Source: Conchiformibius sp.
GTDB taxonomy: Bacteria; Pseudomonadota; Gammaproteobacteria; Burkholderiales; Neisseriaceae
Reading direction: 5' to 3'
NCBI GenBank assembly: GCA_029984035.1
Contig: JASBYJ010000003.1
Coordinates: forward strand, 112,017-176,016
DNA length: 64,000 nucleotides
In this document: one piece after another, positions 38,092 to 46,892 of the stretch
How positions within the stretch are numbered: position 1 is the stretch's first letter
How the letters are laid out: each line of letters starts with the position of its first letter
Translations under genes and position numbers: made by a program
The notes under the pieces: model-generated
Told to the model about the DNA's origin: nothing
Database searches by the model: none
The model's input: only the letters and a program-made list of their open reading frames with translations

Positions 38092-39267
38092 ATGAAATCC
38101 TCATATTTCAACTGCTTAATCGCAGCATCTCTGCTGTGTCTATCCGCCTGTTCGAGCATGCCCACCAGCGGTCCAAGCCGGAATGGGATAACCGGAAGCG
38201 CATCCAACAACCAAAATGCCACACCCGAAATCAACATTGTGGATTTGGACAATCAAACGGCGCAGGCACTCTACCAAAAACAAAAACAACAATATTTTTC
38301 CGAACTGGAAAACCGAAACGGTTATCACAACATCATTAATTCAGGCGATATATTGGACATTACTGTTTGGGAAGCGGCTCCCGCAGTATTGTTTGGCAAC
38401 GTAATCGGCGAAAACGGCTCAGGCACTCCCCAATTAAGCAGGCTGCCCGAACAAACCGTCAGCACCGGCGGCACAGTCAGCATTCCGTTTCTCGGCTTAT
38501 TGCGTGTAGCCGGCAAAACGCCCGAAGCCGTTCAAAACGAATTGAACCGCCGTCTCAGCAGAATGGCGAACAAACCTCAAACCATTGTCCGCATTATTCA
38601 AAACCACTCGGCAAATGTAACGGTTATCCGGCAAGGCAAAGCCGTACGCATGCCTCTTACCTCAAACGGCGAACGGGTACTGGATGCCGTTGCCGCGGTG
38701 GGCGGAATCAACGAACGCATACAGGACACTACCGTACAGCTCACCCGCGGCAAAAATGTAAAATCCCTTTCTTTCGAATATCTTATCAAGCATCCCAACC
38801 AAAACATTACGCTTCAGGCAGGCGATGTGCTCACCATGATGCACAACCCCTACAGCTTCACTGCCTTGGGCGCGGTCGGCAACAACAAAGAAATCTACTT
38901 CTCCGCCAGCGGCATATCATTGGCAGAAGCACTGGCACGCACAGGAGGTTTGCTGGACAACCGTTCCGATGCGCGCGGCGTATTTGTATTCCGTTACCAA
39001 CCGTTTGAAGAGCTGCCTGAAAGTATCCGACCCTATTGGCACGACAAAGGCTATGACTACGGCATGGAAGTACCCACCGTATACCGTGTCGATTTAACCG
39101 ATCCGGAAGCGATGTTCAGACTGCAGCGTTTCCCGATGCGTAATAAAGATATGGTCTATGTCGCCAACGCACCGCTGTCTGAATTCCAAAAATTCCTGAG
39201 ACTGATTTACTCGGTTACTGCGCCGATTACCTCCACCATCAACAGTATCAACGATTTAAGAAATTAG
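38092..39267 (+). CDS. ctrA: Capsule polysaccharide export outer-membrane lipoprotein CtrA
   Basis: CtrA forms the outer-membrane channel (Wza/KpsD class) through which capsule leaves the cell. The 391-residue precursor has a lipobox (LLCLSAC, Cys20). It then has the polysaccharide export domain (SGDILDITVWEAAP) and SLBB repeats (GGTVSIPFLGLLRVAGKT; AVGGINERIQDT). The last residues form the short membrane-spanning tail. It is the first gene of ctrABCD. This is the same order as capsule region C of Neisseria meningitidis. Confidence 0.95.
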   Translation: MKSSYFNCLIAASLLCLSACSSMPTSGPSRNGITGSASNNQNATPEINIVDLDNQTAQALYQKQKQQYFSELENRNGYHNIINSGDILDITVWEAAPAVLFGNVIGENGSGTPQLSRLPEQTVSTGGTVSIPFLGLLRVAGKTPEAVQNELNRRLSRMANKPQTIVRIIQNHSANVTVIRQGKAVRMPLTSNGERVLDAVAAVGGINERIQDTTVQLTRGKNVKSLSFEYLIKHPNQNITLQAGDVLTMMHNPYSFTALGAVGNNKEIYFSASGISLAEALARTGGLLDNRSDARGVFVFRYQPFEELPESIRPYWHDKGYDYGMEVPTVYRVDLTDPEAMFRLQRFPMRNKDMVYVANAPLSEFQKFLRLIYSVTAPITSTINSINDLRN

Positions 39268-39275
39268 GATTTGTG

Positions 39276-40439
39276 ATGACCGAACCAGTTGAAACCCTGA
39301 GCCAAAGTGATTTCAGGCAGCCAAACGGCACAAAAAAACGTTTTGGTATGTTAAGCCGCATCAAAAACCTGCCGTTTTTTCTCATCGTTGTCATACCTAC
39401 CTGTTTATCACTGATTTATTTCAGTATATTTGCATCCGATATTTACACTTCGGAGTCTTCGTTTGTCGTTCGTTCGGCACGCTCACAAGCTTCCGCAACA
39501 GGCGTGGGTGCGCTGCTGCAAAATGTCGGCATTTCGCCTTCGCAAAACGACACCTACACCGTACAGGAGTTTATCCGTTCGCGCAGCGCACTGGATAACT
39601 TATTGGAAACACTGCCTGTACGCAGCTATTATGAAGACAAAGGCGATTGGTTTAAGCGCTTCAACACTATCGGCTGGGATGGCAGCAAAGAAGCCTTTTA
39701 CCAATATTTCCGCAAATTCCAAACCGTCAGTATTGATTCGGTATCGGGTATTGCCACCCTGCAAATACGCGCATTTGATGCGGCGGAAGGACAAAAAATC
39801 AATCAGGAATTATTGCAACAAAGTGAAAACCTGATTAACCGCTTGAATGAACGCGCCCGCCGCGACTCCATTGCCGCTGCCGACCAAACCGCACAAGAAG
39901 CCGAAGAACGTGTCGCACAAGCCGCAAAAGCTCTGAGCGAGTACCGTATAGCCAACGGTATTTTTGATATTCCCGCACAATCGGAAATGCAATTGAATTT
40001 GGTAGCGAGACTACAAGCCGAGCTTATCAGCATTCAATCACAATTACATCAATTACATGCCATTGCTCCCGAAAATCCGCAGATTGCCGTTCTGACTGCC
40101 CGCGAAACCGCACTCAAACAGCAAATCAAAAACCAAAGTGCGGCCATTTTGGGAAAAGGCAAATCGATGGCAACAGAAACAGAGGAGTATCAAAAACTTA
40201 GCTTAAACAGCGTTATTGCACAGCAACAATTCACTGCCGCAGTGAATGCCCTGCAAATGGCACGCGAAGAAGCTAACCGACAGCAACTTTATCTGGAAGT
40301 TATCAGCAGCCCCAGCCTGCCTGATTCGGCCTTAGAGCCCTATCGTCTTTACAATATCATAGCCACTTTCTGTATCAGCTTGATGCTATACGGTATTTTC
40401 AGACTTTTGATTAACAGCGTACGCGAGCATAAGAACTAA
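39276..40439 (+). CDS. ctrB: Capsule polysaccharide export inner-membrane protein CtrB
   Basis: CtrB (KpsE class) bridges the inner-membrane ABC transporter and the outer-membrane channel. The 387-residue protein has one transmembrane helix near residues 30-52 (FFLIVVIPTCLSLIYFSIFA) and a long periplasmic coiled coil (about 180-320, rich in Ala, Glu, Gln). A second helix lies near the C terminus (IIATFCISLMLYGIF). ATG 39276 is preferred over GTG 39273. A DUS near the start encodes DFRQPN. Its stop overlaps the ctrC start (TAATG). Confidence 0.93.
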   Translation: MTEPVETLSQSDFRQPNGTKKRFGMLSRIKNLPFFLIVVIPTCLSLIYFSIFASDIYTSESSFVVRSARSQASATGVGALLQNVGISPSQNDTYTVQEFIRSRSALDNLLETLPVRSYYEDKGDWFKRFNTIGWDGSKEAFYQYFRKFQTVSIDSVSGIATLQIRAFDAAEGQKINQELLQQSENLINRLNERARRDSIAAADQTAQEAEERVAQAAKALSEYRIANGIFDIPAQSEMQLNLVARLQAELISIQSQLHQLHAIAPENPQIAVLTARETALKQQIKNQSAAILGKGKSMATETEEYQKLSLNSVIAQQQFTAAVNALQMAREEANRQQLYLEVISSPSLPDSALEPYRLYNIIATFCISLMLYGIFRLLINSVREHKN

Positions 40440-41236
40440 TGCGGTACGGAGAACAAACCTCACTGCGCGAATCCTTCGCCATTCAGGTACGCGTCATCCA
40501 CGCATTGCTGATGCGCGAAATCATTACACGCTACGGACGGCAGAATTTAGGCTTTTTATGGCTGTTTATAGAGCCTTTGCTGTTTACCGCACTGATAGTG
40601 GCTATGTGGCAGTTTTTCCGCGCAGACCGCCTGTCAACACTGAATATTATGGCATTCACGGTAACAGGCTATCCTTTGGCAATGATGTGGCGCAATGCTT
40701 CCAACCGCGCCATTGGGGCGATTGCCGCCAATCAAAGCTTGTTGTACCACCGTAATGTACGCGTATTGGACACTATCTTCGCACGTGTTCTGCTGGAGAT
40801 TGCCGGTGCAACCATTGCCCAAATCGCGATTATGGGCGTGATGATTGCTACCGGTTTAATCGATATGCCGAACGATATGTTTTATATGCTGTGTGCATGG
40901 ATATTGATGGCTGTATTTGCCTTTGGTCTGGGTCTGATTATTTGTTCCATCGCTTTTTATTTTGATGCCTTCGGCAAAATCTGGGGAACATTAAGCTTTG
41001 TGATGCTGCCTTTATCGGGAGCATTCTTTTTCGTACATACGCTGCCTGAAACCGCACGCAATATCATGCTGACCCTGCCAATGGTGCACGGCACCGAAAT
41101 GCTCAGGCACGGCTACTTCGGCTCTTCCGTAACCACTTACGAAAGCATAGGCTATATTATATTGGCAGATTTGGTGATGCTGTTTATAGGCCTGCTTGCT
41201 GTGCAGTCATTCAGCAAAGGGGTAGAGCCCTTATGA
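40439..41236 (+). CDS. ctrC: Capsule ABC transporter permease CtrC
   Basis: CtrC is the membrane subunit of the capsule export ABC transporter (KpsM/Wzm class). The 265-residue protein has six hydrophobic helices and the ABC-2 type architecture (LLMREIITRYGRQNLGFLWLFIEPLLF at the start). Its ATG overlaps the ctrB stop, and its last codons overlap ctrD (ATGA), so the operon is translationally coupled. Two short in-frame DUS-like stretches encode LPET. Confidence 0.95.
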   Translation: MRYGEQTSLRESFAIQVRVIHALLMREIITRYGRQNLGFLWLFIEPLLFTALIVAMWQFFRADRLSTLNIMAFTVTGYPLAMMWRNASNRAIGAIAANQSLLYHRNVRVLDTIFARVLLEIAGATIAQIAIMGVMIATGLIDMPNDMFYMLCAWILMAVFAFGLGLIICSIAFYFDAFGKIWGTLSFVMLPLSGAFFFVHTLPETARNIMLTLPMVHGTEMLRHGYFGSSVTTYESIGYIILADLVMLFIGLLAVQSFSKGVEPL

Positions 41237-41886
41237 TACAAGTACAAAACGTAAGCAAATACTACTCGACCCGCAACGGTATGCGCACGGTATTGCACGA
41301 TGTCAGTTTTACCCTGAAAAAAGGCGAAAAAGTCGGAATATTGGGGCGCAACGGCGCAGGCAAGTCCACACTCATCCGCTTAATCAGCGGAGTAGAACCG
41401 CCCACCCGCGGGCGTATTATCCGCAACATGAGTATTTCTTGGCCTCTGGCTTTCTCAGGCGCCTTCCAAGGCAGTCTGACGGGTATGGACAATCTGCGCT
41501 TTATCTGTCGGATATACAATGCCGATATCCATTATGTGAAACGGTTCACGGAAGAATTTTCCGAGTTGGGCGATTATCTTTATGAACCTGTCAAAAAGTA
41601 TTCTTCAGGTATGAAAGCCCGCTTGGCTTTTGCGCTGTCGCTTTCGATAGAATTTGACTGTTATTTGATTGACGAAGTGATTGCCGTTGGCGATGCCCGC
41701 TTCAGCGAAAGATGCCGCTACGAGTTGTTTGAAAAACGCAAAGACAGAGCGATTATTTTGGTATCCCACAGCTCCAGCGCCATGAAAAGCTATTGCGATA
41801 CCGCCATGGTGCTGCATCAGGGCGTGATGCACCATTTTGAAGACATGAAAGCCGCCTACCAATACTATGACAACCAATCCAAATAA
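41233..41886 (+). CDS. ctrD: Capsule ABC transporter ATP-binding protein CtrD
   Basis: CtrD (KpsT class) powers capsule export. The 217-residue protein has Walker A GRNGAGKST (38-46), an ABC signature KYSSGMKARL and Walker B YLIDEVIAVGD, and the short length of capsule-type subunits. It ends the tightly coupled ctrABCD run. A DUS lies immediately after its stop, before the kpsS-like gene. Confidence 0.95.
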   Translation: MIQVQNVSKYYSTRNGMRTVLHDVSFTLKKGEKVGILGRNGAGKSTLIRLISGVEPPTRGRIIRNMSISWPLAFSGAFQGSLTGMDNLRFICRIYNADIHYVKRFTEEFSELGDYLYEPVKKYSSGMKARLAFALSLSIEFDCYLIDEVIAVGDARFSERCRYELFEKRKDRAIILVSHSSSAMKSYCDTAMVLHQGVMHHFEDMKAAYQYYDNQSK

Positions 41887-41992
41887 AGCTGCCTGAAACA
41901 AAATATCATCAAGGCAGAATAACGAGTTATAAATTATAAAAAACCAAAAACATTAGCCGTACAACACAAACCACTGCTATCCGCCATACATT

Positions 41993-43204
41993 ATGGAACA
42001 TAATATAACCCGTCTGCTGAAATATTCGCACAATATCCTACTCCTGCAAGGGCCTGTTGGTCCGTTCTTCCTTGATTTCGCACAATGGCTGCGTCATCAA
42101 GGGAAAACCGTTTTCAAACTTAATTTCAACGGCGGTGACGAATATTTCTACCCCAACACGGAAACCGGTACCTTCGCCTATCGCGACACACCCGAGCATT
42201 TTTTGCCATTTTTAACCCGATTCTGTGAAACCCACCGCATTGACAGCCTGATTTGTTTTGGCGACACCCGTTTTTACCACCGGCAAGCAAAACAACTTGC
42301 CAAACAAAACAACTTATCATTTTGGGCGTTTGAAGAAGGCTACTTCCGTCCCCACTACATCACCCTCGAACAAAACGGCGTTAATGCCTACTCCGAAATT
42401 CCCCGCGAAGCAGAATTTTTCAGGCAGCAGAATCACTCCGCGCCCATACCCGAACCGAAAGCAACCGCAGGCGGTTTTTTACCTATGGCAAAATGCGCTC
42501 TTGTTTACTATGCCCATGCATTTTTCAAACGCAAATCTTATCCCGACACCCAACATCACCGTCCGCTGAGTCCCGGTTACTACAGCAAGCATTGGCTCAT
42601 CTCACTCTTTAGGCGTTTGTTTTATTTCCTGCCTGAATACCGTTTCACCCAACAAATCGCCAAAGGTAAAAAAGGACGCTTTTTCACCGTTGCACTACAA
42701 GTACACAACGACAGCCAAGTGAAAGTTCACAGCTCCTACCCCGACATCGACACCTTTCTGAAACAGGTTTTACAATCCTTCGCCGCCTATGCCGTACAAA
42801 ACGGCGATACCCGTCTCATCATCAAGCAACATCCCATGGACAGGGGCTTTAACGACTACCGCTATCTGATTGAACAACTCTACGCCCAACACCCGCAATT
42901 GCGCGGGCGCATCGACTATGTACGCGATGTTTCCATGCCCGTTTTACTGCGGCATACGGCCGGCATGGTAACGCTCAACAGCACCAGCGGCATTTCGGCC
43001 TTGTGGCACAATCTGCCCGTCATCACTTTGGGCAATGCCGTTTACAACATCCCCGAACTCACCCATCAAGGCAGCTTGGACGATTTTTGGCACAACCCTC
43101 AACAACCGGACGCAGAACTGTTCAAAAGCTATCACCGCTACCATATCCTCACAACGCAAATCAACGGCAACTTTTATAACCGCACCGCCTTTCAGGCAGC
43201 CTGA
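41993..43204 (+). CDS. KpsS/LipB-like capsule Kdo-lipid transferase
   Basis: The 403-residue protein begins with RLLKYSHNILLLQGPVGPFFLDFA, followed by FNGGDEYFYP and AFEEGYFRPHYITLE. These are hallmarks of KpsS (LipB in meningococci), the enzyme that adds the first Kdo to phosphatidylglycerol to start the capsule lipid anchor. The usual partner KpsC/LipA, which extends the linker, is not in the window. The last residues and stop codon (FQAA-stop) are supplied by a DUS at 43191-43205. The ATG at 41993 has no strong Shine-Dalgarno. The downstream gap carries direct repeats. Confidence 0.85.
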   Translation: MEHNITRLLKYSHNILLLQGPVGPFFLDFAQWLRHQGKTVFKLNFNGGDEYFYPNTETGTFAYRDTPEHFLPFLTRFCETHRIDSLICFGDTRFYHRQAKQLAKQNNLSFWAFEEGYFRPHYITLEQNGVNAYSEIPREAEFFRQQNHSAPIPEPKATAGGFLPMAKCALVYYAHAFFKRKSYPDTQHHRPLSPGYYSKHWLISLFRRLFYFLPEYRFTQQIAKGKKGRFFTVALQVHNDSQVKVHSSYPDIDTFLKQVLQSFAAYAVQNGDTRLIIKQHPMDRGFNDYRYLIEQLYAQHPQLRGRIDYVRDVSMPVLLRHTAGMVTLNSTSGISALWHNLPVITLGNAVYNIPELTHQGSLDDFWHNPQQPDAELFKSYHRYHILTTQINGNFYNRTAFQAA

Positions 43205-43210
43205 AAATAT

Positions 43211-43237
43211 CCCCTATAACCGCAACGGCTATAGGGG
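43211..43237 (+). terminator. Hairpin after kpsS-like gene, possible operon terminator
   Basis: An 8-bp stem CCCCTATA / TATAGGGG with an 11-base loop lies 6 bases after the stop. No T-run follows, so termination is uncertain. Confidence 0.4.
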
Positions 43238-43440
43238 ACCGATTAGTCGGAACCATCATGCCAAAATCATATCAAATCAGCACAATTTCCAAAATCATCA
43301 GCGATAAAAAACCGTTTCAGGCAGCCTGAAACCAACAGTATCTCTATACAGACAAACCGCACATAGCCGGCTCGTCACACTGAGCCGCACCTTTACTCCT
43401 TTCTTCAACCCGACACCAACAGACTTAATCCGAGCATCTA

Positions 43441-43470
43441 TAACGTTACCTTCCATTCTCTTGGCAAACA
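43441..43470. repeat. 30-bp direct repeat, copy 1
   Basis: TAACGTTACCTTCCATTCTC continuing to TTGGCAAACA. It matches copy 2 (43507-43536) at 27 of 30 positions. The two copies start 66 bases apart. Similarity extends weakly another 15 bases downstream. Confidence 0.75.
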
Positions 43471-43506
43471 CAACCCAAGGCTACCTGAACCGCGCGGCAC
43501 AAAGCA

Positions 43507-43536
43507 TAACATTGCCTTCCATTCTCTTGGCAGACA
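43507..43536. repeat. 30-bp direct repeat, copy 2
   Basis: TAACATTGCCTTCCATTCTC continuing to TTGGCAGACA, differing from copy 1 by three transitions. No flanking inverted repeats or coding sense is evident. Confidence 0.75.
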
Positions 43537-43702
43537 TCACCGCACGCTTACCTTGTCATGCCCCCTCAATCAACTAACATGCCGTCAAAACCGTTTTACC
43601 GACATATCAAAACAGCTTCATACCGTTCAGGCAGCCCAAACAAACCGCACTTGATGGCATAAAGCTGTTTCGCACTTGCAACCGTTGTTGCCGATATTCG
43701 TA

Positions 43703-45106
43703 TTATACCGTTTGCGAATATTTGGCCGTTGTTTCACGGTGGCGCAGATGATAGTCAAACACCATTGCGATATTGCGGATGACAAACCTTCCTTTCGGCG
43801 TAACGCGCAAACCGCCCTCTTCCAACTCTATCAAACCTTGTTCCGCCAGATTGCCCAATTCGGGCATTTCCGCGGCAAAATATTCGGCAAACGGACGCCC
43901 CGCAGCGGTTTCATAATCGGCAAACCGCAATTCGAAACGACACATCAAATCCTGTATCAGTTCGCGGCGCAAAATATCATCATCATTGAGTGTATAACCG
44001 CGCAGCACCGGCAGCCTGCCTTCGTCCAAAGCAGCATAATAAGCCTCCAAATCTTTTTCGTTTTGGCTGTAAGTATGGCCGACTTTGCCGATGGCAGACA
44101 CGCCCACCGCAATCAAATCACAATCCGCGTGGGTGGAATAGCCTTGGAAATTGCGTTGCAAACGCCCTTCCGCCAAAGCCTTTGCCAATTCGTCTTCCGG
44201 TTTGGCAAAGTGGTCCATACCGATAAACACATATCCTTTTTCATCCAAAAGATGGACGGCATACTGCAAGATATCCAGTTTTTCCTCGCTGGAAGGCACA
44301 ACGGCGGTATCAATGCGGCGTTGCGGTTTGAAAATATGCGGCAAATGGGCATAGTGATACAGCGCCAACCGGTCGGGGTCGAGCGACAATACCGTTTCCA
44401 AAGTCGGCTTGATGCTTTCCACGCTCTGATGCGGCAAGCCGTAAATCAAATCGACACTGACGGATTTAAATCCCGCCTCACGCGCCGCATCAATCACCGT
44501 GCGCGTTTCTTCCACGCTTTGAATGCGGTTCACGGCTGCCTGAACTTTAGGGTCGAAATCCTGAATGCCGACACTCATACGGTTGAAACCGAGTCTGCCC
44601 AGATGATGCACATTGTCGCGGCTCACTTTGCGCGGGTCGATTTCAATCGAATATTCGCCGTCGGGCACCAATTCAAAATGCCGTGCAATCAGTGAAAAAA
44701 CGCGCTCGAGTTGTCCGTCGCTGAGAAAAGTAGGCGTGCCGCCGCCGAAATGCAGCTGCGCCAAGGGGTGTCTGCCGCCCAAATGCGGTGCCAGCAGGGC
44801 GAATTCTTTTTCCAAATAATCCAAATAAGCATCGGCGCGGCTTTTGTCTTTGGTGATGATTTTGTTGCAGCCGCAGTAGTAACAGATAGTGTTGCAAAAA
44901 GGAATGTGCAGATACAGGGAAACCGGTTTGCGGTTGCCGTTGAGCACGGTCTCCAGCGTTTGCAGGTATTCAGGCTGCCTGAAACCGTTATGAAAACGGT
45001 CTGCCGTGGGATACGAGGTGTAGCGCGGGCCGCTGGACGGCAATGAAGCGATAAGTTCGCGGTCGAATTCAATCCGCTGAGTCGGGGCGATGGTAAAGGT
45101 TTTCAT
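43703..45106 (-). CDS. hemN: Oxygen-independent coproporphyrinogen III oxidase
   Basis: HemN is the radical-SAM enzyme that decarboxylates coproporphyrinogen III for haem synthesis without oxygen. The 467-residue protein has the cluster motif C71-x3-C75-x2-C78 with the extra C80, matching E. coli C62, C66, C69 and C71. Both AdoMet-binding segments (HFGGGTPTFL, SIGIQDF-type VGIQDF) follow. An in-frame DUS encodes FRQPE near residue 43. It is divergent from fnr, with an FNR-like site between them, fitting anaerobic control. Confidence 0.97.
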   Translation of the reverse strand: MKTFTIAPTQRIEFDRELIASLPSSGPRYTSYPTADRFHNGFRQPEYLQTLETVLNGNRKPVSLYLHIPFCNTICYYCGCNKIITKDKSRADAYLDYLEKEFALLAPHLGGRHPLAQLHFGGGTPTFLSDGQLERVFSLIARHFELVPDGEYSIEIDPRKVSRDNVHHLGRLGFNRMSVGIQDFDPKVQAAVNRIQSVEETRTVIDAAREAGFKSVSVDLIYGLPHQSVESIKPTLETVLSLDPDRLALYHYAHLPHIFKPQRRIDTAVVPSSEEKLDILQYAVHLLDEKGYVFIGMDHFAKPEDELAKALAEGRLQRNFQGYSTHADCDLIAVGVSAIGKVGHTYSQNEKDLEAYYAALDEGRLPVLRGYTLNDDDILRRELIQDLMCRFELRFADYETAAGRPFAEYFAAEMPELGNLAEQGLIELEEGGLRVTPKGRFVIRNIAMVFDYHLRHRETTAKYSQTV

Positions 45107-45170
45107 GGTAATGATTGTATTGCTGTTATTTGAATTTTGTTAAAATTAATCGTATTTAACCACTCTTGTT

Positions 45171-45184
45171 TTGACATACATCAA
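45171..45184. promoter_or_regulatory. FNR-box-like site between hemN and fnr
   Basis: TTGACATACATCAA matches the palindromic FNR site TTGAT-N4-ATCAA at nine of ten positions. The first half overlaps a TTGACA that could be a -35 for fnr, suggesting autorepression; it could also activate hemN on the other strand. It is 42 bases upstream of the fnr start and 65 upstream of hemN. Confidence 0.6.
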
Positions 45185-45225
45185 GCGCAAAACGGCATCA
45201 TCATACTACAAAAAGACCCGGACTT

Positions 45226-45957
45226 ATGCCACACACAATTATCGACATTAAACCGCACTGCAACCGCTGCTCTTTCAAGGAATTATGCTTCCCGTTAGGA
45301 CTGGAGGCGGATGAGTTCGCCAAACTGGATGCCGTTATCCGCCAAAGCCGCCGCCTGAAAAAAGGCGAATACCTGTTTCGCGCGGGGGAAAACTTTACAT
45401 CACTTTACGCCATACGTACGGGATTTTTCAAAACCGCCGTCAATACTCAAGACGGCCGCGACCAAGTAACCGGATTTTTCATGTCGGGCGAGCTGGTCGG
45501 CATGGACGGACTGGGCAACAAAACCTACACCAGCGACGCCGTTGCACTTGAAGACAGCGAAGTATGCGAACTGCCCTACTACCGCTTGAACGAACTCATA
45601 GAACATTTTCCCAAGCTCTCGATGCATTTTTTAAGCATGATGAGCAAAGAAATCATACGCGACCAAAATGTTATGCTGCTTTTAGGCAATATGCGCGCCG
45701 AAGAACGTCTTGCCGCCTTCCTGCTCAACCTGTCCGAACGTCTCAATATGCGCGGCTTTTCCCCCTATGATTTCGTTCTGCGCATGAGCCGCGAAGAAAT
45801 CGGCAGCTATCTCGGTTTAAAATTGGAAACCGTCAGCCGCACCCTTTCCCGCTTCAATCAAGAAGGCTTGATTGTCGTAGACCACAAACACATCCGCATC
45901 CTACAGGCAAAGAAACTCGAAACCATGGTAACGGGATGCAACATCTCGTCAGAATAA
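45226..45957 (+). CDS. fnr: FNR-family oxygen-responsive transcriptional regulator
   Basis: FNR senses oxygen through a [4Fe-4S] cluster and activates anaerobic genes as a dimer. The 243-residue protein has the N-terminal cysteines C12, C15, C21 and the internal C114, so all four ligands are present. The cNMP-like beta-barrel, dimer helix and C-terminal helix-turn-helix follow. In MSREEIGSYLGLKLETVSRTLSRF, the E, S and R contacts that read TTGAT are intact. It is divergent from hemN with a candidate FNR site between. A DUS hairpin terminator follows. Confidence 0.95.
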   Translation: MPHTIIDIKPHCNRCSFKELCFPLGLEADEFAKLDAVIRQSRRLKKGEYLFRAGENFTSLYAIRTGFFKTAVNTQDGRDQVTGFFMSGELVGMDGLGNKTYTSDAVALEDSEVCELPYYRLNELIEHFPKLSMHFLSMMSKEIIRDQNVMLLLGNMRAEERLAAFLLNLSERLNMRGFSPYDFVLRMSREEIGSYLGLKLETVSRTLSRFNQEGLIVVDHKHIRILQAKKLETMVTGCNISSE

Positions 45958-45971
45958 CCCGCAAAAGGATT

Positions 45972-45999
45972 AGGCTGCCTGAAGCCCTTCAGGCAGCCT
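45972..45999 (+). terminator. Inverted DUS-pair terminator of fnr
   Basis: A 13-bp stem AGGCTGCCTGAAG / CTTCAGGCAGCCT with a 2-base loop, 14 bases after the fnr stop and 9 before the next start codon. No T-run follows. Confidence 0.65.
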
Positions 46000-46008
46000 G
46001 AAAACATC

Positions 46009-46404
46009 ATGCAAGCCTACACACTGGAAATCTTCAACTACCACTTGGACGGTTACCGACACGTCAATAACGCCCGTTATCTCGAATTTCTCGAAGCCGC
46101 CCGTTGGGACTTTTTCAGACAGCACGGCATGCAGGAAGCCCTACGCCTGGCCCGTCTCGTTGTCGCACAAAGCAATATCCGCTACCGCCGCCCCGCCGAA
46201 CTCGGCGACATACTCCATATTCACAGCCGCATAGCAGAAGTACAATCACGCAAAATCCACATCGCGCAAACCGTCTGCAACCGGCACCGACAAACCTGCG
46301 TAGAAGCCGGCATCACCCTTATGCCCACAGATGAACAAGGGCGCGTTTTCAGGCTGCCTGAAAACCTGCTCGACACTTTTCAAACACTCATTCAAACACC
46401 ATGA
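46009..46404 (+). CDS. Acyl-CoA thioesterase, hotdog fold (4HBT family)
   Basis: A 131-residue single hotdog-domain protein. DGYRHVNNARYLEFLEAARW matches the 4HBT/YbgC signature, with the residue pair after the helix expected at the active site. Such proteins hydrolyse acyl-CoA thioesters; the chain length is unknown. A DUS encodes VFRLPEN near the C terminus. Its stop overlaps the next gene's start (ATGA), so the two are coupled. The start is ATG 46009, directly after a DUS, without a clear Shine-Dalgarno. Confidence 0.8.
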   Translation: MQAYTLEIFNYHLDGYRHVNNARYLEFLEAARWDFFRQHGMQEALRLARLVVAQSNIRYRRPAELGDILHIHSRIAEVQSRKIHIAQTVCNRHRQTCVEAGITLMPTDEQGRVFRLPENLLDTFQTLIQTP

Positions 46405-46892
46405 AAAAACTTCTCCCCCTGCTCGCCGTCGCCTTTCTGGGCATACTCGTCGCCATCGCACTGATTCCGCGCCACGACAGCGCCCCGCCCTTCTCCCTGC
46501 CTGACCTCAACGGCAACACCATCGACAACAACACCCTGCAAGGCAAAGTCAGCCTGATGAACTTCTGGTTTCCCTCCTGCCCCGGCTGCGTAAGCGAAAT
46601 GCCCAAACTCATCCGCACGGCGCACGACTACCAAGGCAAAGATTTTCAAATCCTTGCCGTAGCCGTACCCGTAGATGCACTTCCCATCGTCCAAGAATAT
46701 GCGACACAAAAACAATTACCTTTCACCGTCATGTTTGACGGCGACAAAACCGTTACCCGCAGCTTTGTCAAAACCGATTTGTATCCCACCAGCGTTTTGC
46801 TGAACAAACGCGGCGAAATCATCAACGTTTTTGTCGGCGAACCCGATTTCGGCCAACTCTACCGCACCATAGACGAAGAGCTGGCAAAATAA
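46401..46892 (+). CDS. TlpA-like periplasmic thiol-disulphide protein
   Basis: A 163-residue thioredoxin-fold protein with an N-terminal membrane anchor (residues 4-22) and the active site CPGC at 60-63 inside FWFPSCPGCVSEMP. The cis-proline loop appears as YPTSV. This matches TlpA/ResA-type proteins that reduce disulphides in the periplasm, often for cytochrome c or copper-protein assembly. It overlaps the upstream thioesterase by four bases. An inverted DUS terminator follows. Confidence 0.87.
   Translation: MKKLLPLLAVAFLGILVAIALIPRHDSAPPFSLPDLNGNTIDNNTLQGKVSLMNFWFPSCPGCVSEMPKLIRTAHDYQGKDFQILAVAVPVDALPIVQEYATQKQLPFTVMFDGDKTVTRSFVKTDLYPTSVLLNKRGEIINVFVGEPDFGQLYRTIDEELAK

Larger units (their letters stand above)
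43205..43702. other. Intergenic region after the capsule operon, with direct repeats and variant DUS
   Basis: About 500 bases. It holds a terminator-like hairpin (43211-43237), a double DUS (43316-43330), a 30-bp direct repeat pair (43441-43470 and 43507-43536) and a DUS of the Eikenella dialect AGGCTACCTGAA (43478-43489). No gene is supported. Confidence 0.6.

Noticed and set aside
43441..43536. Direct repeats as a possible minimal CRISPR array
   Set aside because: Only two copies with three mismatches, no palindromic repeat and no cas genes.
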